The notes under the pieces are model-generated. The model had not been told where the DNA came from and searched no databases. It saw only the letters and a program-made list of their open reading frames with translations. From Volvox africanus (taxonomy: Eukaryota > Chlorophyta > Chlorophyceae > Chlamydomonadales > Volvocaceae), in NCBI GenBank assembly GCA_030268105.1, contig BSDZ01000119.1:62001-126000 (forward strand): 64,000 bases of DNA. The letters run 5' to 3'. Position numbers and translations under genes: made by a program. Shown here one piece after another: positions 6,790 to 19,634 of the stretch. How positions within the stretch are numbered: the first letter of the stretch is position 1; every line of letters starts with the position of its first letter.

Positions 6790-9700
6790 CTGCAGATATA
6801 TTCCCCCTGTCATGCATCGACACCAATATGTCGCCCAATAAGCCACGTCCGCAGCAACTGCTAAAATACATCGGCCTTCTGCAATATGGATGGTTGGCCC
6901 AGCGTGTGTTTTGTTTCATTTATCTGGTGGCCATTTGATGATGGTCGATTGGGTAACGATTGAGACCCTCGACATTATTAGAGCCCCGGGTGAGAATGAG
7001 ACTCGTACGACTAAGACAGCCTCATCCGCCAATGTAGGATAATTTAAACTAGTGCCGTACCTAACTAGCCAGAGCTATAGCTGAGCAGCATCTCAGCCAC
7101 ATTGCCGTACGTTTCCGACATCATGATCGTTGTGGACCACAACACATCGTGATCGTGGCCAGACATGTCAACCAGATATTTGCGTCATCCTGCGTTCTTG
7201 CTTCGTACTGCGTATTGTATCTTCCCGATCTTGTTCGTTGTTTCCTAGACAGGATGGTGGGGCGTGTTTTCGTTCAGAGGTACAACTTGTGGCCTGAGCA
7301 GTGAACAATAAATGGATGCCGTATAGAAGGCATATCTGTGTTGGGTCTTTGGTGCCCACTTCACTGGGCCATGCCGCATAGGGCATGGCACCGGTTAGCA
7401 GGGAGGTGATGGATGTCGTTTTCGTATGACAGCAACGGGACAGTGCGTCACCCTTGTACCTAGGATGCATATCTGCCCTGCCTTTGCCTGGACCGTCTTC
7501 ATGTTCAATATTGCTCAAGTATCTTGACACCGCCAGCATTCATCTTTTCTTGTCTTCCTTTTAGCGGCACTTTATGGCGTGTGTGCGGTGGTGTGGTGAC
7601 GGAGGTGGCGGTCTTAAGAGAAGGGGATGCGGTGGATATATAGTGATAGGAAATTGTGGGACCCCAGACTGGTTGGCAATGATGGCGGTGACACAGGCAG
7701 CGGAGAGGAAGCCCCGGTGACGGTGGTGGTGGGGAGAAAAGGCGTGCAGAGGTTTGCGGCTGCAGAGATGGATGATGGACAGTGCACGTGCGGATGACGG
7801 CTGGAAGGATTGGAGGGATTGGAAGGATTGGTCAGGTGGCATTAGCGGGGCTCAACAATGTGCAGGACAGCACTCGAAGCTGGAGGTAGAGGTGGCGTGG
7901 CTTTGAGGACGGAGGTGAGCGCGGAGGGGGAGGTAGATGACATGTTCACGACAGCAGGCAGGGGGCAATCTAGGGGCGGTTCATCGGTGCATCAATGCAA
8001 TCGCTGCATGAACGTCATAAAGCAGACTAGAATTGCATGGTTTGATTGTTCTCGTACGCCTCAGAGCTGATCTTATCTTTCGCATGCCTGAATGCGCCGC
8101 ATCTTCCAAATGAGCCGTGTTTGAGACATGCCGTTACAGGTATCGGTATTTATAACTCCTCCAACGAACAAATGCCCGCATCCAGAGAACGTAAGAAAGT
8201 AGGTACAGTGTGGCTCATGTAACATCTTTTGACACACTCAGGGTGTCCAGCAGTCCGTACGGAATGTTATATCACACTGTACATTCTCTGCACTTTCCTC
8301 AACGCCCAATCACATGGTCGAGGTTACCAACCGGCAATAATACTAGTTTCAGATGTCATTACATCAGGTGTTATTTTTTGGAAATAGCGGGTCCCACCAT
8401 CAGGGTCCGTCCAAGATGGGAAAAAGATGATCGTATGGAAATTAGCACCGAGACGTGGAGGGCGCACGTTCGGGGTGTCCACGCCATCTATATCCGTCCC
8501 CCCTTGAAAGGCCAACCCTGGCTGCCGGCACCCGGCAGCCAACGCATCTGCTATGTTCAGCGTCAAGCCTCAGTGAACCCAACCGCTTCAAACTGCTGCC
8601 GTACACCTATATGTGGATCGGTCTCCTTGACGTACAGGACACCTCTGCCAGCACGGCCTTCTGCGAGCCTCGGCTGCCAACTGCACCCGCGGGCATCATC
8701 ACCGACGCATTGGAGTTTGGGGTGGGATGGGGTAGGCCGGGGCTTTGGAACACTGGCGCCCAGGCCAGGATAAGTAGGGGTGGGGTTCGAAGTGCGCGCG
8801 CGCGTGTGTGTGTATGAACGTACAAAGAAGCCAGACAGGACATCGACTGTATGAAGCGCACAAACCCTGTCATGAGTCCCCCCCGTCCCGGGCAAGCCCT
8901 CGGCGCAAACAAAGATAACGATCAACATTTTATGAATTCCAAAGTGCAGTGCAGTGCCGTTATGAGACGGCAGCGAAACGTGAATACCTGACCCAGTCGG
9001 GCATAGGCGAGATCCATGAATGATGGAAGGCAGAAGAAAGCATGAATTCGTATGAACGCGCTAAGTGAGCACACAATCCACGAGTAATATGGCTCGCCGA
9101 TAGGGTCATCATAGGTTCCAAGCGTATACACCGCGACGAAACACATTATCCTGGGCGGCACGCGTCATGTTCATTTGGAACGCGTATGGATCAGCATTGG
9201 GTGACCAGCTGTGAGAAAAGGATGACCAACACGGACCAGCCAACATTGACAGTTTTGATACCTTCACACCCCAAATTAAGTTCAAGCTTAAAGTCCGTGA
9301 AATTGTTTCTCTGATGGCGCACGACCGGTCTCTGGGATAATGCAAAGGTCATCGACGCCGTGTGAAATTTTGGGATTCTCTTTCCAGCCTCCCATTCCGC
9401 ATGCAAAGTTGAGAATTTAGTTGACAGATTGCAACTCAGCGTAGTTGGGTTACGCCATTCCCGTTGCTCCTGACCTCCTGCGAGCTGCCATTTATTCGTT
9501 TAAGCGGTGCAGTTCCACACCGACAAATTCAGATGTTCGCAAACCTGCATGCTGAGGCATTTTGAGCACAATCCTGCCTTAAGAATGCCATTGAGGTTGC
9601 TTCATCATTGTCTCAATTTGGGTACTTCAAAGAGACGCAGGCGTACGATACTTGAGGAGTTCGACCGAAGTGCATTATCAGCACTTTTAGCAGCAAATTG

Positions 9701-9888
9701 CACACACGTTGTGTTTCTCAATTTCCTGGATCAATGCATAACGGTGTTTACACACAAATCACAAACGAGCTTTCCTACATCCGCCGTTGAGGCTTGGAAC
9801 TTTGACAGCTCTAGCCTGGACGCACCAAACGCAACACTTGAGTCTTCTTTAGGATAGGAACAGTAATTATAGCATCCAGAACTCCAAA
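6790..9888. other. Inter-gene spacer 2 (3,099 bp)
   Basis: It has the same length and content as spacer 1 and I saw no base differences. It carries AATAAA (7307), the paired hairpins (7316-7333, 7368-7389), the 10-bp-arm hairpin (8519-8541), the protein-like stretch (about 8561-8776) and the Z-DNA-prone run (8792-8816). No gene is supported. Confidence 0.7.
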
Positions 9889-12800
9889 ATGCAGCATAAC
9901 TCCAACCCAACGAAGGTCACGAGGACACAGAGGTTTGTGCCTGCGGCACACGTCACATGCCCTCAACCTGCGGGGCCTTTCTGGACCCCAGAAACAACTG
10001 GCGATCGTGCGGCGAGCCGTTCATGGCCTCAGTCGACTGAGGTCGTACCGGCAAATTTGCTGGCAAACAAGATGTCCTTCACGAACGTGAAGACGTGGGT
10101 TATCCGTGCACGTGAGGATAACTGCAGTAGGGATAAGGTTACGACAAACAATCACATGAGTGTCAGCAGCGGCGGAGGAAACTTCGGACTTGATCTCGGT
10201 GCCACGCCGTTGCGTGACGGCTTCCGGCAAGTGGTGGATGACACCAAGGAGAAGCTTATGACAGTGCGCAAGGTGTGTGATGGTATATGTGCGTATACAT
10301 GGTGTGCTCTGTTTTAGGGCTGACCTTGGAACGACTGAGACTCACACTTTGTTTCTGTTCCCTGCACCTGCGTTCTCTCGCACAGGTTACTGCTCAAGCA
10401 TTCTCAAAGGAAGGATGGTTTCGATCATGGAATTTTCTGAAGCTCCAGGCTCAAGACAAGGAGCAGGTGCACCTACCAGCGTCCGCGCAGTTGCTGCAGC
10501 CCTCTTCGGCACTGGCCAACCGCAAGGAGTGCTCCACAGCGACGGCGGTAGTGGTGAGTTCTGGTTGTCGTTGGTAGATATGCAGCAGCTTCTTTTGGCT
10601 ACAACTGACTTAGGCTACAACCCACAGTCGCGGTGTATATATGGCGAACGATATTCGTGGTTTATAAGGTTATAAAGGCTCGCGGCAGCCCAAACCCCTA
10701 TGTTAGCCGTGGGCGACAATGACACCTGCACACTGACTTGATGAGCCTGACTTTGTCTGCATGTTGAAGATCGATCGTGTATGCATCCTTTCTGTACATC
10801 ATGCTTTGCATGTTATCCCATCCGACGATTGCAGCTGGTGGACTGTGCTCAAGAGTCAGCGGACGAGCATGGAGAAGTACAGCAGCGTGAGGCTGCTGCA
10901 GCTGAGCTGCGGGCGACTGTGGTGGAATTGGAGAAGCGACATGAGGCCGCTGAGGCTGCCGCGGCTGAGCTGCGGGCGGCAGTAGGAGAGGAGGAGAAGA
11001 GGCGTGAGGCCGCTGAAGCTGCCGCGGCTGAGCTGCGGGCGGCAGTAGGAGAGGAGGAGAAGAGGCGTGAGACCGCTGAGGCTGCCGCGGCTGAGCTGCG
11101 GGCGGCAGTAGGAGAGGAGGAGAAGCGACGTGAGGCCGCTGAGGCTGCCGCAGCTGAGCTGCGGGCGGCAGTAGGAGAGGAGGAGAAGAGGCGTGAGGCC
11201 GCTGAGGCTGCCGCGGCTGAGCTGCGGGCGGCAGTAGGAGAGGAGGAGAAGCGACGTGAGGCCGCTGAAGCTGCCGCGGCTGAGCTGCGGGCGGCAGTAG
11301 GAGAGGAGGAGAAGAGGCGTGAGACCGCTGAGGCTGCCGCGGCTGAGCTGCGGGCGGCAGTAGGAGAGGAGGAGAAGCGACGTGAGGCCGCTGAGGCTGC
11401 CGCAGCTGAGCTGCGGGCGGCAGTAGGAGAGGAGGAGAAGAGGCGTGAGGCCGCTGAGGCTGCCGCGGCTGAGCTGCGGGCGGCAGTAGGAGAGGAGGAG
11501 AAGAGGCGTGAGGCCGCTGAGGCTGCCGCGGCTGAGCTGCGGGCGGCAGTAGGAGAGGAGGAGAAGAGGCGTGAGGCCGCTGAGGCTGCCGCAGCTGAGC
11601 TGCGGGCGGCGGTAGGAGAGGAGGAGAAGAGGCGTGAGGCCGCTGAGGCTGCCGCGGCTGAGCTGCGGGCGGCAGTAGGAGAGGAGGAGAAGAGGCGTGA
11701 GGCCGCTGAGGCTGCCGCAGCTGAGCTGCGGGCGGCGGTAGGAGAGGAGGAGAAGAGGCGTGAGACCGCTGAGGCTGCCGCAGCTGAGCTGCGGGCGGCG
11801 GTAGGAGAGGAGGAGAAGAGGCGTGAGGCCGCTGAGGCTGCCGCAGCTGAGCTGCGGGCGGCGGTAGGAGAGGAGGAGAAGAGGCGTGAGACCGCTGAGG
11901 CTGCCGCAGCTGAGCTGCGGGCGGCGGTAGGAGAGGAGGAGAAGAGGCGTGAGACCGCTGAGGCTGGTGCAGCTGAGCTGCGGGCGGCCGTGATGGAGGG
12001 GGAGAAGCGACGTGAGGCCGCTGAGGCGACCATAGTTCAGCTTCGAGCTATGGTGGTGAAGATGGAAGAGCAGGTACGGCAGGGGTCAGATTGCAAACGC
12101 CACCTATGTATCACCTCTGCCGTTCATCGTTTGACTTTAGATTATTTAAATCGCATGTGTAGAGGCAAGGCTCAGGTTGCCAAAGAACCGTGCACTCTGG
12201 AGATAGGGTGTTCCTGTGTGCTTTAGTTGTGTCATATGTCATGTTCTCTGACTGACAGATATCTTGTGGCCGCTTCCGCCCGGCCTTTGCCATCATTTGC
12301 TCTCTCGTTTTCTTCACTCTACCCCGCGCATATTGACCCTTCTCCCATGACTACACGCCCTTGCAGGTGCGCTGCAGCAACGAGCAGATTACGAAGTGTA
12401 ACTCCCTTCAGGAAAGGTTTGCTAACGTCCAGAAGTCGATGAAACTGTACCGCTTCCAGTCACGAAGGCTGAAGCGGTTGTTGAAAGAGGTGAGGATGGT
12501 GCGGCCCAGTGGGGCAGAGGGCAGAGGCGCAATGCTGCATGGTGCCTGCGTGGCTGTCTGTTTGCATACTGGGGATTTTGGTGAGCCATGGGGGGGAAGC
12601 ATGTGTATCCGAATCCGTTGTTATTATTTACGAGCTCCCCTCCCTTTCCCTCACAAACACGCACATGCAGGCACACGGCCAGGCGCTGGACGCTGCCGAC
12701 GACTACATCTTCCTCAATGACGAGGATGACGTGCACATGGCGGAGCGGATGATAAGGTTTGAGGAGCCCGTGCAGGCCGAGAGTGTTTCAGCAGCCTTGG

Positions 12801-13054
12801 AGCCGCCTGCGATTGCCCCGGCAGCAATACAGCCCACCACTCCCACGAAGCTAGAGGAGCGGCTGCACTATAGCTATAAGTCCAGGGGCAGCAAGTCGAC
12901 GGCGATTTCTGCTCCCTGCAGTTGGGGGATTCGGGACACGTTTGTGGAGGTGTTTGGGTCGCGGATATGTGGCCAGGCGTCTATCGCAGCCCCGTCTAAG
13001 TCTGTTTTTGTGAAGCTTCTAGAGGCTGCCGCGGGGCAGCCAAGTTACCGCTGA
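9889..13054 (+). CDS. Copy 2: coiled-coil repeat protein, about 765 aa, intact
   Basis: I do not recognise the family. Exons: 9889-10272, 10386-10553, 10835-12073, 12367-12489, 12671-13054. The longest reading starts at ATG 9889 with an in-frame stop upstream; ATGs at codons 62 and 90 are equally possible, and codon 90 would place a palindrome cluster in the 5' UTR. Residues 1-184 (exons 1-2) are mixed, with a tryptophan-containing segment (SKEGWFRSWNFLKLQ). Residues 201-597 form one long predicted coiled coil: a short first repeat, 16 canonical 21-aa repeats (221-556), then two diverged ones. With L10 at d and V14 at a, the core is A3, A7, L10, V14, E17, R21, so every third heptad has a charged core. 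Exon 4 is strongly basic (SRRLKRLLK, possible nuclear or nucleic-acid-binding segment). Exon 5 is acidic, then proline-containing, and ends at TGA. A structural or scaffold role is inferred from the coil only. Confidence 0.72.
10943..11950 (+). repeat. 63-bp coding minisatellite, 16 repeats (copy 2)
   Basis: Sixteen canonical repeats: eight in the 5' portion that carries the CGA-variant mosaic and eight in the 3' portion. A Thr variant (ACC) occurs in repeats 3, 7, 14 and 16 and in the diverged last repeat. Compared with copy 1 the array is two repeats shorter, all lost from the 3' portion. Confidence 0.95.
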
Positions 13055-16000
13055 CTGCAGATATATTCCCCCTGTCATGCATCGACACCAATATGTCGCC
13101 CAATAAGCCACGTCCGCAGCAACTGCTAAAATACATCGGCCTTCTGCAATATGGATGGTTGGCCCAGCGTGTGTTTTGTTTCATTTATCTGGTGGCCATT
13201 TGATGATGGTCGATTGGGTAACGATTGAGACCCTCGACATTATTAGAGCCCCGGGTGAGAATGAGACTCGTACGACTAAGACAGCCTCATCCGCCAATGT
13301 AGGATAATTTAAACTAGTGCCGTACCTAACTAGCCAGAGCTATAGCTGAGCAGCATCTCAGCCACATTGCCGTACGTTTCCGACATCATGATCGTTGTGG
13401 ACCACAACACATCGTGATCGTGGCCAGACATGTCAACCAGATATTTGCGTCATCCTGCGTTCTTGCTTCGTACTGCGTATTGTATCTTCCCGATCTTGTT
13501 CGTTGTTTCCTAGACAGGATGGTGGGGCGTGTTTTCGTTCAGAGGTACAACTTGTGGCCTGAGCAGTGAACAATAAATGGATGCCGTATAGAAGGCATAT
13601 CTGTGTTGGGTCTTTGGTGCCCACTTCACTGGGCCATGCCGCATAGGGCATGGCACCGGTTAGCAGGGAGGTGATGGATGTCGTTTTCGTATGACAGCAA
13701 CGGGACAGTGCGTCACCCTTGTACCTAGGATGCATATCTGCCCTGCCTTTGCCTGGACCGTCTTCATGTTCAATATTGCTCAAGTATCTTGACACCGCCA
13801 GCATTCATCTTTTCTTGTCTTCCTTTTAGCGGCACTTTATGGCGTGTGTGCGGTGGTGTGGTGACGGAGGTGGCGGTCTTAAGAGAAGGGGATGCGGTGG
13901 ATATATAGTGATAGGAAATTGTGGGACCCCAGACTGGTTGGCAATGATGGCGGTGACACAGGCAGCGGAGAGGAAGCCCCGGTGACGGTGGTGGTGGGGA
14001 GAAAAGGCGTGCAGAGGTTTGCGGCTGCAGAGATGGATGATGGACAGTGCACGTGCGGATGACGGCTGGAAGGATTGGAGGGATTGGAAGGATTGGTCAG
14101 GTGGCATTAGCGGGGCTCAACAATGTGCAGGACAGCACTCGAAGCTGGAGGTAGAGGTGGCGTGGCTTTGAGGACGGAGGTGAGCGCGGAGGGGGAGGTA
14201 GATGACATGTTCACGACAGCAGGCAGGGGGCAATCTAGGGGCGGTTCATCGGTGCATCAATGCAATCGCTGCATGAACGTCATAAAGCAGACTAGAATTG
14301 CATGGTTTGATTGTTCTCGTACGCCTCAGAGCTGATCTTATCTTTCGCATGCCTGAATGCGCCGCATCTTCCAAATGAGCCGTGTTTGAGACATGCCGTT
14401 ACAGGTATCGGTATTTATAACTCCTCCAACGAACAAATGCCCGCATCCAGAGAACGTAAGAAAGTAGGTACAGTGTGGCTCATGTAACATCTTTTGACAC
14501 ACTCAGGGTGTCCAGCAGTCCGTACGGAATGTTATATCACACTGTACATTCTCTGCACTTTCCTCAACGCCCAATCACATGGTCGAGGTTACCAACCGGC
14601 AATAATACTAGTTTCAGATGTCATTACATCAGGTGTTATTTTTTGGAAATAGCGGGTCCCACCATCAGGGTCCGTCCAAGATGGGAAAAAGATGATCGTA
14701 TGGAAATTAGCACCGAGACGTGGAGGGCGCACGTTCGGGGTGTCCACGCCATCTATATCCGTCCCCCCTTGAAAGGCCAACCCTGGCTGCCGGCACCCGG
14801 CAGCCAACGCATCTGCTATGTTCAGCGTCAAGCCTCAGTGAACCCAACCGCTTCAAACTGCTGCCGTACACCTATATGTGGATCGGTCTCCTTGACGTAC
14901 AGGACACCTCTGCCAGCACGGCCTTCTGCGAGCCTCGGCTGCCAACTGCACCCGCGGGCATCATCACCGACGCATTGGAGTTTGGGGTGGGATGGGGTAG
15001 GCCGGGGCTTTGGAACACTGGCGCCCAGGCCAGGATAAGTAGGGGTGGGGTTCGAAGTGCGCGCGCGCGTGTGTGTGTATGAACGTACAAAGAAGCCAGA
15101 CAGGACATCGACTGTATGAAGCGCACAAACCCTGTCATGAGTCCCCCCCGTCCCGGGCAAGCCCTCGGCGCAAACAAAGATAACGATCAACATTTTATGA
15201 ATTCCAAAGTGCAGTGCAGTGCCGTTATGAGACGGCAGCGAAACGTGAATACCTGACCCAGTCGGGCATAGGCGAGATCCATGAATGATGGAAGGCAGAA
15301 GAAAGCATGAATTCGTATGAACGCGCTAAGTGAGCACACAATCCACGAGTAATATGGCTCGCCGATAGGGTCATCATAGGTTCCAAGCGTATACACCGCG
15401 ACGAAACACATTATCCTGGGCGGCACGCGTCATGTTCATTTGGAACGCGTATGGATCAGCATTGGGTGACCAGCTGTGAGAAAAGGATGACCAACACGGA
15501 CCAGCCAACATTGACAGTTTTGATACCTTCACACCCCAAATTAAGTTCAAGCTTAAAGTCCGTGAAATTGTTTCTCTGATGGCGCACGACCGGTCTCTGG
15601 GATAATGCAAAGGTCATCGACGCCGTGTGAAATTTTGGGATTCTCTTTCCAGCCTCCCATTCCGCATGCAAAGTTGAGAATTTAGTTGACAGATTGCAAC
15701 TCAGCGTAGTTGGGTTACGCCATTCCCGTTGCTCCTGACCTCCTGCGAGCTGCCATTTATTCGTTTAAGCGGTGCAGTTCCACACCGACAAATTCAGATG
15801 TTCGCAAACCTGCATGCTGAGGCATTTTGAGCACAATCCTGCCTTAAGAATGCCATTGAGGTTGCTTCATCATTGTCTCAATTTGGGTACTTCAAAGAGA
15901 CGCAGGCGTACGATACTTGAGGAGTTCGACCGAAGTGCATTATCAGCACTTTTAGCAGCAAATTGCACACACGTTGTGTTTCTCAATTTCCTGGATCAAT

Positions 16001-16153
16001 GCATAACGGTGTTTACACACAAATCACAAACGAGCTTTCCTACATCCGCCGTTGAGGCTTGGAACTTTGACAGCTCTAGCCTGGACGCACCAAACGCAAC
16101 ACTTGAGTCTTCTTTAGGATAGGAACAGTAATTATAGCATCCAGAACTCCAAA
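13055..16153. other. Inter-gene spacer 3 (3,099 bp)
   Basis: It is indistinguishable by eye from spacers 1 and 2, with the same hairpins, AATAAA, protein-like stretch and GC/GT run shifted by 12,656 relative to spacer 1. (Spacer features follow the offset set by the preceding unit starts.) No gene is supported. Confidence 0.7.
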
Positions 16154-19100
16154 ATGCAGCATAACTCCAACCCAACGAAGGTCACGAGGACACAGAGGTT
16201 TGTGCCTGCGGCACACGTCACATGCCCTCAACCTGCGGGGCCTTTCTGGACCCCAGAAACAACTGGCGATCGTGCGGCGAGCCGTTCATGGCCTCAGTCG
16301 ACTGAGGTCGTACCGGCAAATTTGCTGGCAAACAAGATGTCCTTCACGAACGTGAAGACGTGGGTTATCCGTGCACGTGAGGATAACTGCAGTAGGGATA
16401 AGGTTACGACAAACAATCACATGAGTGTCAGCAGCGGCGGAGGAAACTTCGGACTTGATCTCGGTGCCACGCCGTTGCGTGACGGCTTCCGGCAAGTGGT
16501 GGATGACACCAAGGAGAAGCTTATGACAGTGCGCAAGGTGTGTGATGGTATATGTGCGTATACATGGTGTGCTCTGTTTTAGGGCTGACCTTGGAACGAC
16601 TGAGACTCACACTTTGTTTCTGTTCCCTGCACCTGCGTTCTCTCGCACAGGTTACTGCTCAAGCATTCTCAAAGGAAGGATGGTTTCGATCATGGAATTT
16701 TCTGAAGCTCCAGGCTCAAGACAAGGAGCAGGTGCACCTACCAGCGTCCGCGCAGTTGCTGCAGCCCTCTTCGGCACTGGCCAACCGCAAGGAGTGCTCC
16801 ACAGCGACGGCGGTAGTGGTGAGTTCTGGTTGTCGTTGGTAGATATGCAGCAGCTTCTTTTGGCTACAACTGACTTAGGCTACAACCCACAGTCGCGGTG
16901 TATATATGGCGAACGATATTCGTGGTTTATAAGGTTATAAAGGCTCGCGGCAGCCCAAACCCCTATGTTAGCCGTGGGCGACAATGACACCTGCACACTG
17001 ACTTGATGAGCCTGACTTTGTCTGCATGTTGAAGATCGATCGTGTATGCATCCTTTCTGTACATCATGCTTTGCATGTTATCCCATCCGACGATTGCAGC
17101 TGGTGGACTGTGCTCAAGAGTCAGCGGACGAGCATGGAGAAGTACAGCAGCGTGAGGCTGCTGCAGCTGAGCTGCGGGCGACTGTGGTGGAATTGGAGAA
17201 GCGACATGAGGCCGCTGAGGCTGCCGCGGCTGAGCTGCGGGCGGCAGTAGGAGAGGAGGAGAAGAGGCGTGAGGCCGCTGAAGCTGCCGCGGCTGAGCTG
17301 CGGGCGGCAGTAGGAGAGGAGGAGAAGAGGCGTGAGACCGCTGAGGCTGCCGCGGCTGAGCTGCGGGCGGCAGTAGGAGAGGAGGAGAAGCGACGTGAGG
17401 CCGCTGAGGCTGCCGCAGCTGAGCTGCGGGCGGCAGTAGGAGAGGAGGAGAAGAGGCGTGAGGCCGCTGAGGCTGCCGCGGCTGAGCTGCGGGCGGCAGT
17501 AGGAGAGGAGGAGAAGCGACGTGAGGCCGCTGAAGCTGCCGCGGCTGAGCTGCGGGCGGCAGTAGGAGAGGAGGAGAAGAGGCGTGAGGCCGCTGAGGCT
17601 GCCGCGGCTGAGCTGCGGGCGGCAGTAGGAGAGGAGGAGAAGCGACGTGAGGCCGCTGAGGCTGCCGCAGCTGAGCTGCGGGCGGCAGTAGGAGAGGAGG
17701 AGAAGAGGCGTGAGGCCGCTGAGGCTGCCGCGGCTGAGCTGCGGGCGGCAGTAGGAGAGGAGGAGAAGCGACGTGAGACCGCTGAAGCTGCCGCGGCTGA
17801 GCTGCGGGCGGCAGTAGGAGAGGAGGAGAAGAGGCGTGAGACCGCTGAGGCTGCCGCGGCTGAGCTGCGGGCGGCAGTAGGAGAGGAGGAGAAGCGACGT
17901 GAGGCCGCTGAGGCTGCCGCAGCTGAGCTGCGGGCGGCAGTAGGAGAGGAGGAGAAGAGGCGTGAGGCCGCTGAGGCTGCCGCGGCTGAGCTGCGGGCGG
18001 CAGTAGGAGAGGAGGAGAAGAGGCGTGAGGCCGCTGAGGCTGCCGCGGCTGAGCTGCGGGCGGCAGTAGGAGAGGAGGAGAAGAGGCGTGAGGCCGCTGA
18101 GGCTGCCGCAGCTGAGCTGCGGGCGGCGGTAGGAGAGGAGGAGAAGAGGCGTGAGGCCGCTGAGGCTGCCGCGGCTGAGCTGCGGGCGGCAGTAGGAGAG
18201 GAGGAGAAGAGGCGTGAGGCCGCTGAGGCTGCCGCAGCTGAGCTGCGGGCGGCGGTAGGAGAGGAGGAGAAGAGGCGTGAGGCCGCTGAGGCTGCCGCAG
18301 CTGAGCTGCGGGCGGCGGTAGGAGAGGAGGAGAAGAGGCGTGAGGCCGCTGAGGCTGCCGCAGCTGAGCTGCGGGCGGCGGTAGGAGAGGAGGAGAAGAG
18401 GCGTGAGGCCGCTGAGGCTGCCGCAGCTGAGCTGCGGGCGGCGGTAGGAGAGGAGGAGAAGAGGCGTGAGACCGCTGAGGCTGCCGCAGCTGAGCTGCGG
18501 GCGGCGGTAGGAGAGGAGGAGAAGAGGCGTGAGGCCGCTGAGGCTGGTGCAGCTGAGCTGCGGGCGGCCGTGATGGAGGGGGAGAAGCGACGTGAGGCCG
18601 CTGAGGCGACCATAGTTCAGCTTCGAGCTATGGTGGTGAAGATGGAAGAGCAGGTACGGCAGGGGTCAGATTGCAAACGCCACCTATGTATCACCTCTGC
18701 CGTTCATCGTTTGACTTTAGATTATTTAAATCGCATGTGTAGAGGCAAGGCTCAGGTTGCCAAAGAACCGTGCACTCTGGAGATAGGGTGTTCCTGTGTG
18801 CTTTAGTTGTGTCATATGTCATGTTCTCTGACTGACAGATATCTTGTGGCCGCTTCCGCCCGGCCTTTGCCATCATTTGCTCTCTCGTTTTCTTCACTCT
18901 ACCCCGCGCATATTGACCCTTCTCCCATGACTACACGCCCTTGCAGGTGCGCTGCAGCAACGAGCAGATTACGAAGTGTAACTCCCTTCAGGAAAGGTTT
19001 GCTAACGTCCAGAAGTCGATGAAACTGTACCGCTTCCAGTCACGAAGGCTGAAGCGGTTGTTGAAAGAGGTGAGGATGGTGCGGCCCAGTGGGGCAGAGG

Positions 19101-19634
19101 GCAGAGGCGCAATGCTGCATGGTGCCTGCGTGGCTGTCTGTTTGCATACTGGGGATTTTGGTGAGCCATGGGGGGGAAGCATGTGTATCCGAATCCGTTG
19201 TTATTATTTACGAGCTCCCCTCCCTTTCCCTCACAAACACGCACATGCAGGCACACGGCCAGGCGCTGGACGCTGCCGACGACTACATCTTCCTCAATGA
19301 CGAGGATGACGTGCACATGGCGGAGCGGATGATAAGGTTTGAGGAGCCCGTGCAGGCCGAGAGTGTTTCAGCAGCCTTGGAGCCGCCTGCGATTGCCCCG
19401 GCAGCAATACAGCCCACCACTCCCACGAAGCTAGAGGAGCGGCTGCACTATAGCTATAAGTCCAGGGGCAGCAAGTCGACGGCGATTTCTGCTCCCTGCA
19501 GTTGGGGGATTCGGGACACGTTTGTGGAGGTGTTTGGGTCGCGGATATGTGGCCAGGCGTCTATCGCAGCCCCGTCTAAGTCTGTTTTTGTGAAGCTTCT
19601 AGAGGCTGCCGCGGGGCAGCCAAGTTACCGCTGA
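16154..19634 (+). CDS. Copy 3: coiled-coil repeat protein, about 870 aa (longest coil)
   Basis: Exons: 16154-16537, 16651-16818, 17100-18653, 18947-19069, 19251-19634; all junctions match copy 2. It has the longest coil in the window: 21 canonical repeats at residues 221-661. It shares with copies 5 and 6 an extra four-repeat block in the 5' portion and a diverged last repeat starting EAAEAG instead of ETAEAG. Unlike those copies it has the A variant in intron 4, so its exon 3 and its downstream intron have different affinities, as expected from recombination or gene conversion between copies. At about 0.15 nm per residue the canonical repeats alone would span roughly 65 nm as a continuous helix. 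Confidence 0.72.
17208..18530 (+). repeat. 63-bp coding minisatellite, 21 repeats (copy 3)
   Basis: This is the longest array here. The 5' portion (about 12 repeats) holds the four-repeat block (CGA/AGG and GCA/GCG mosaic) two and a half times, compared with one and a half in copy 1. The 3' portion has nine repeats, mostly of the GCA-GCG type. Confidence 0.95.
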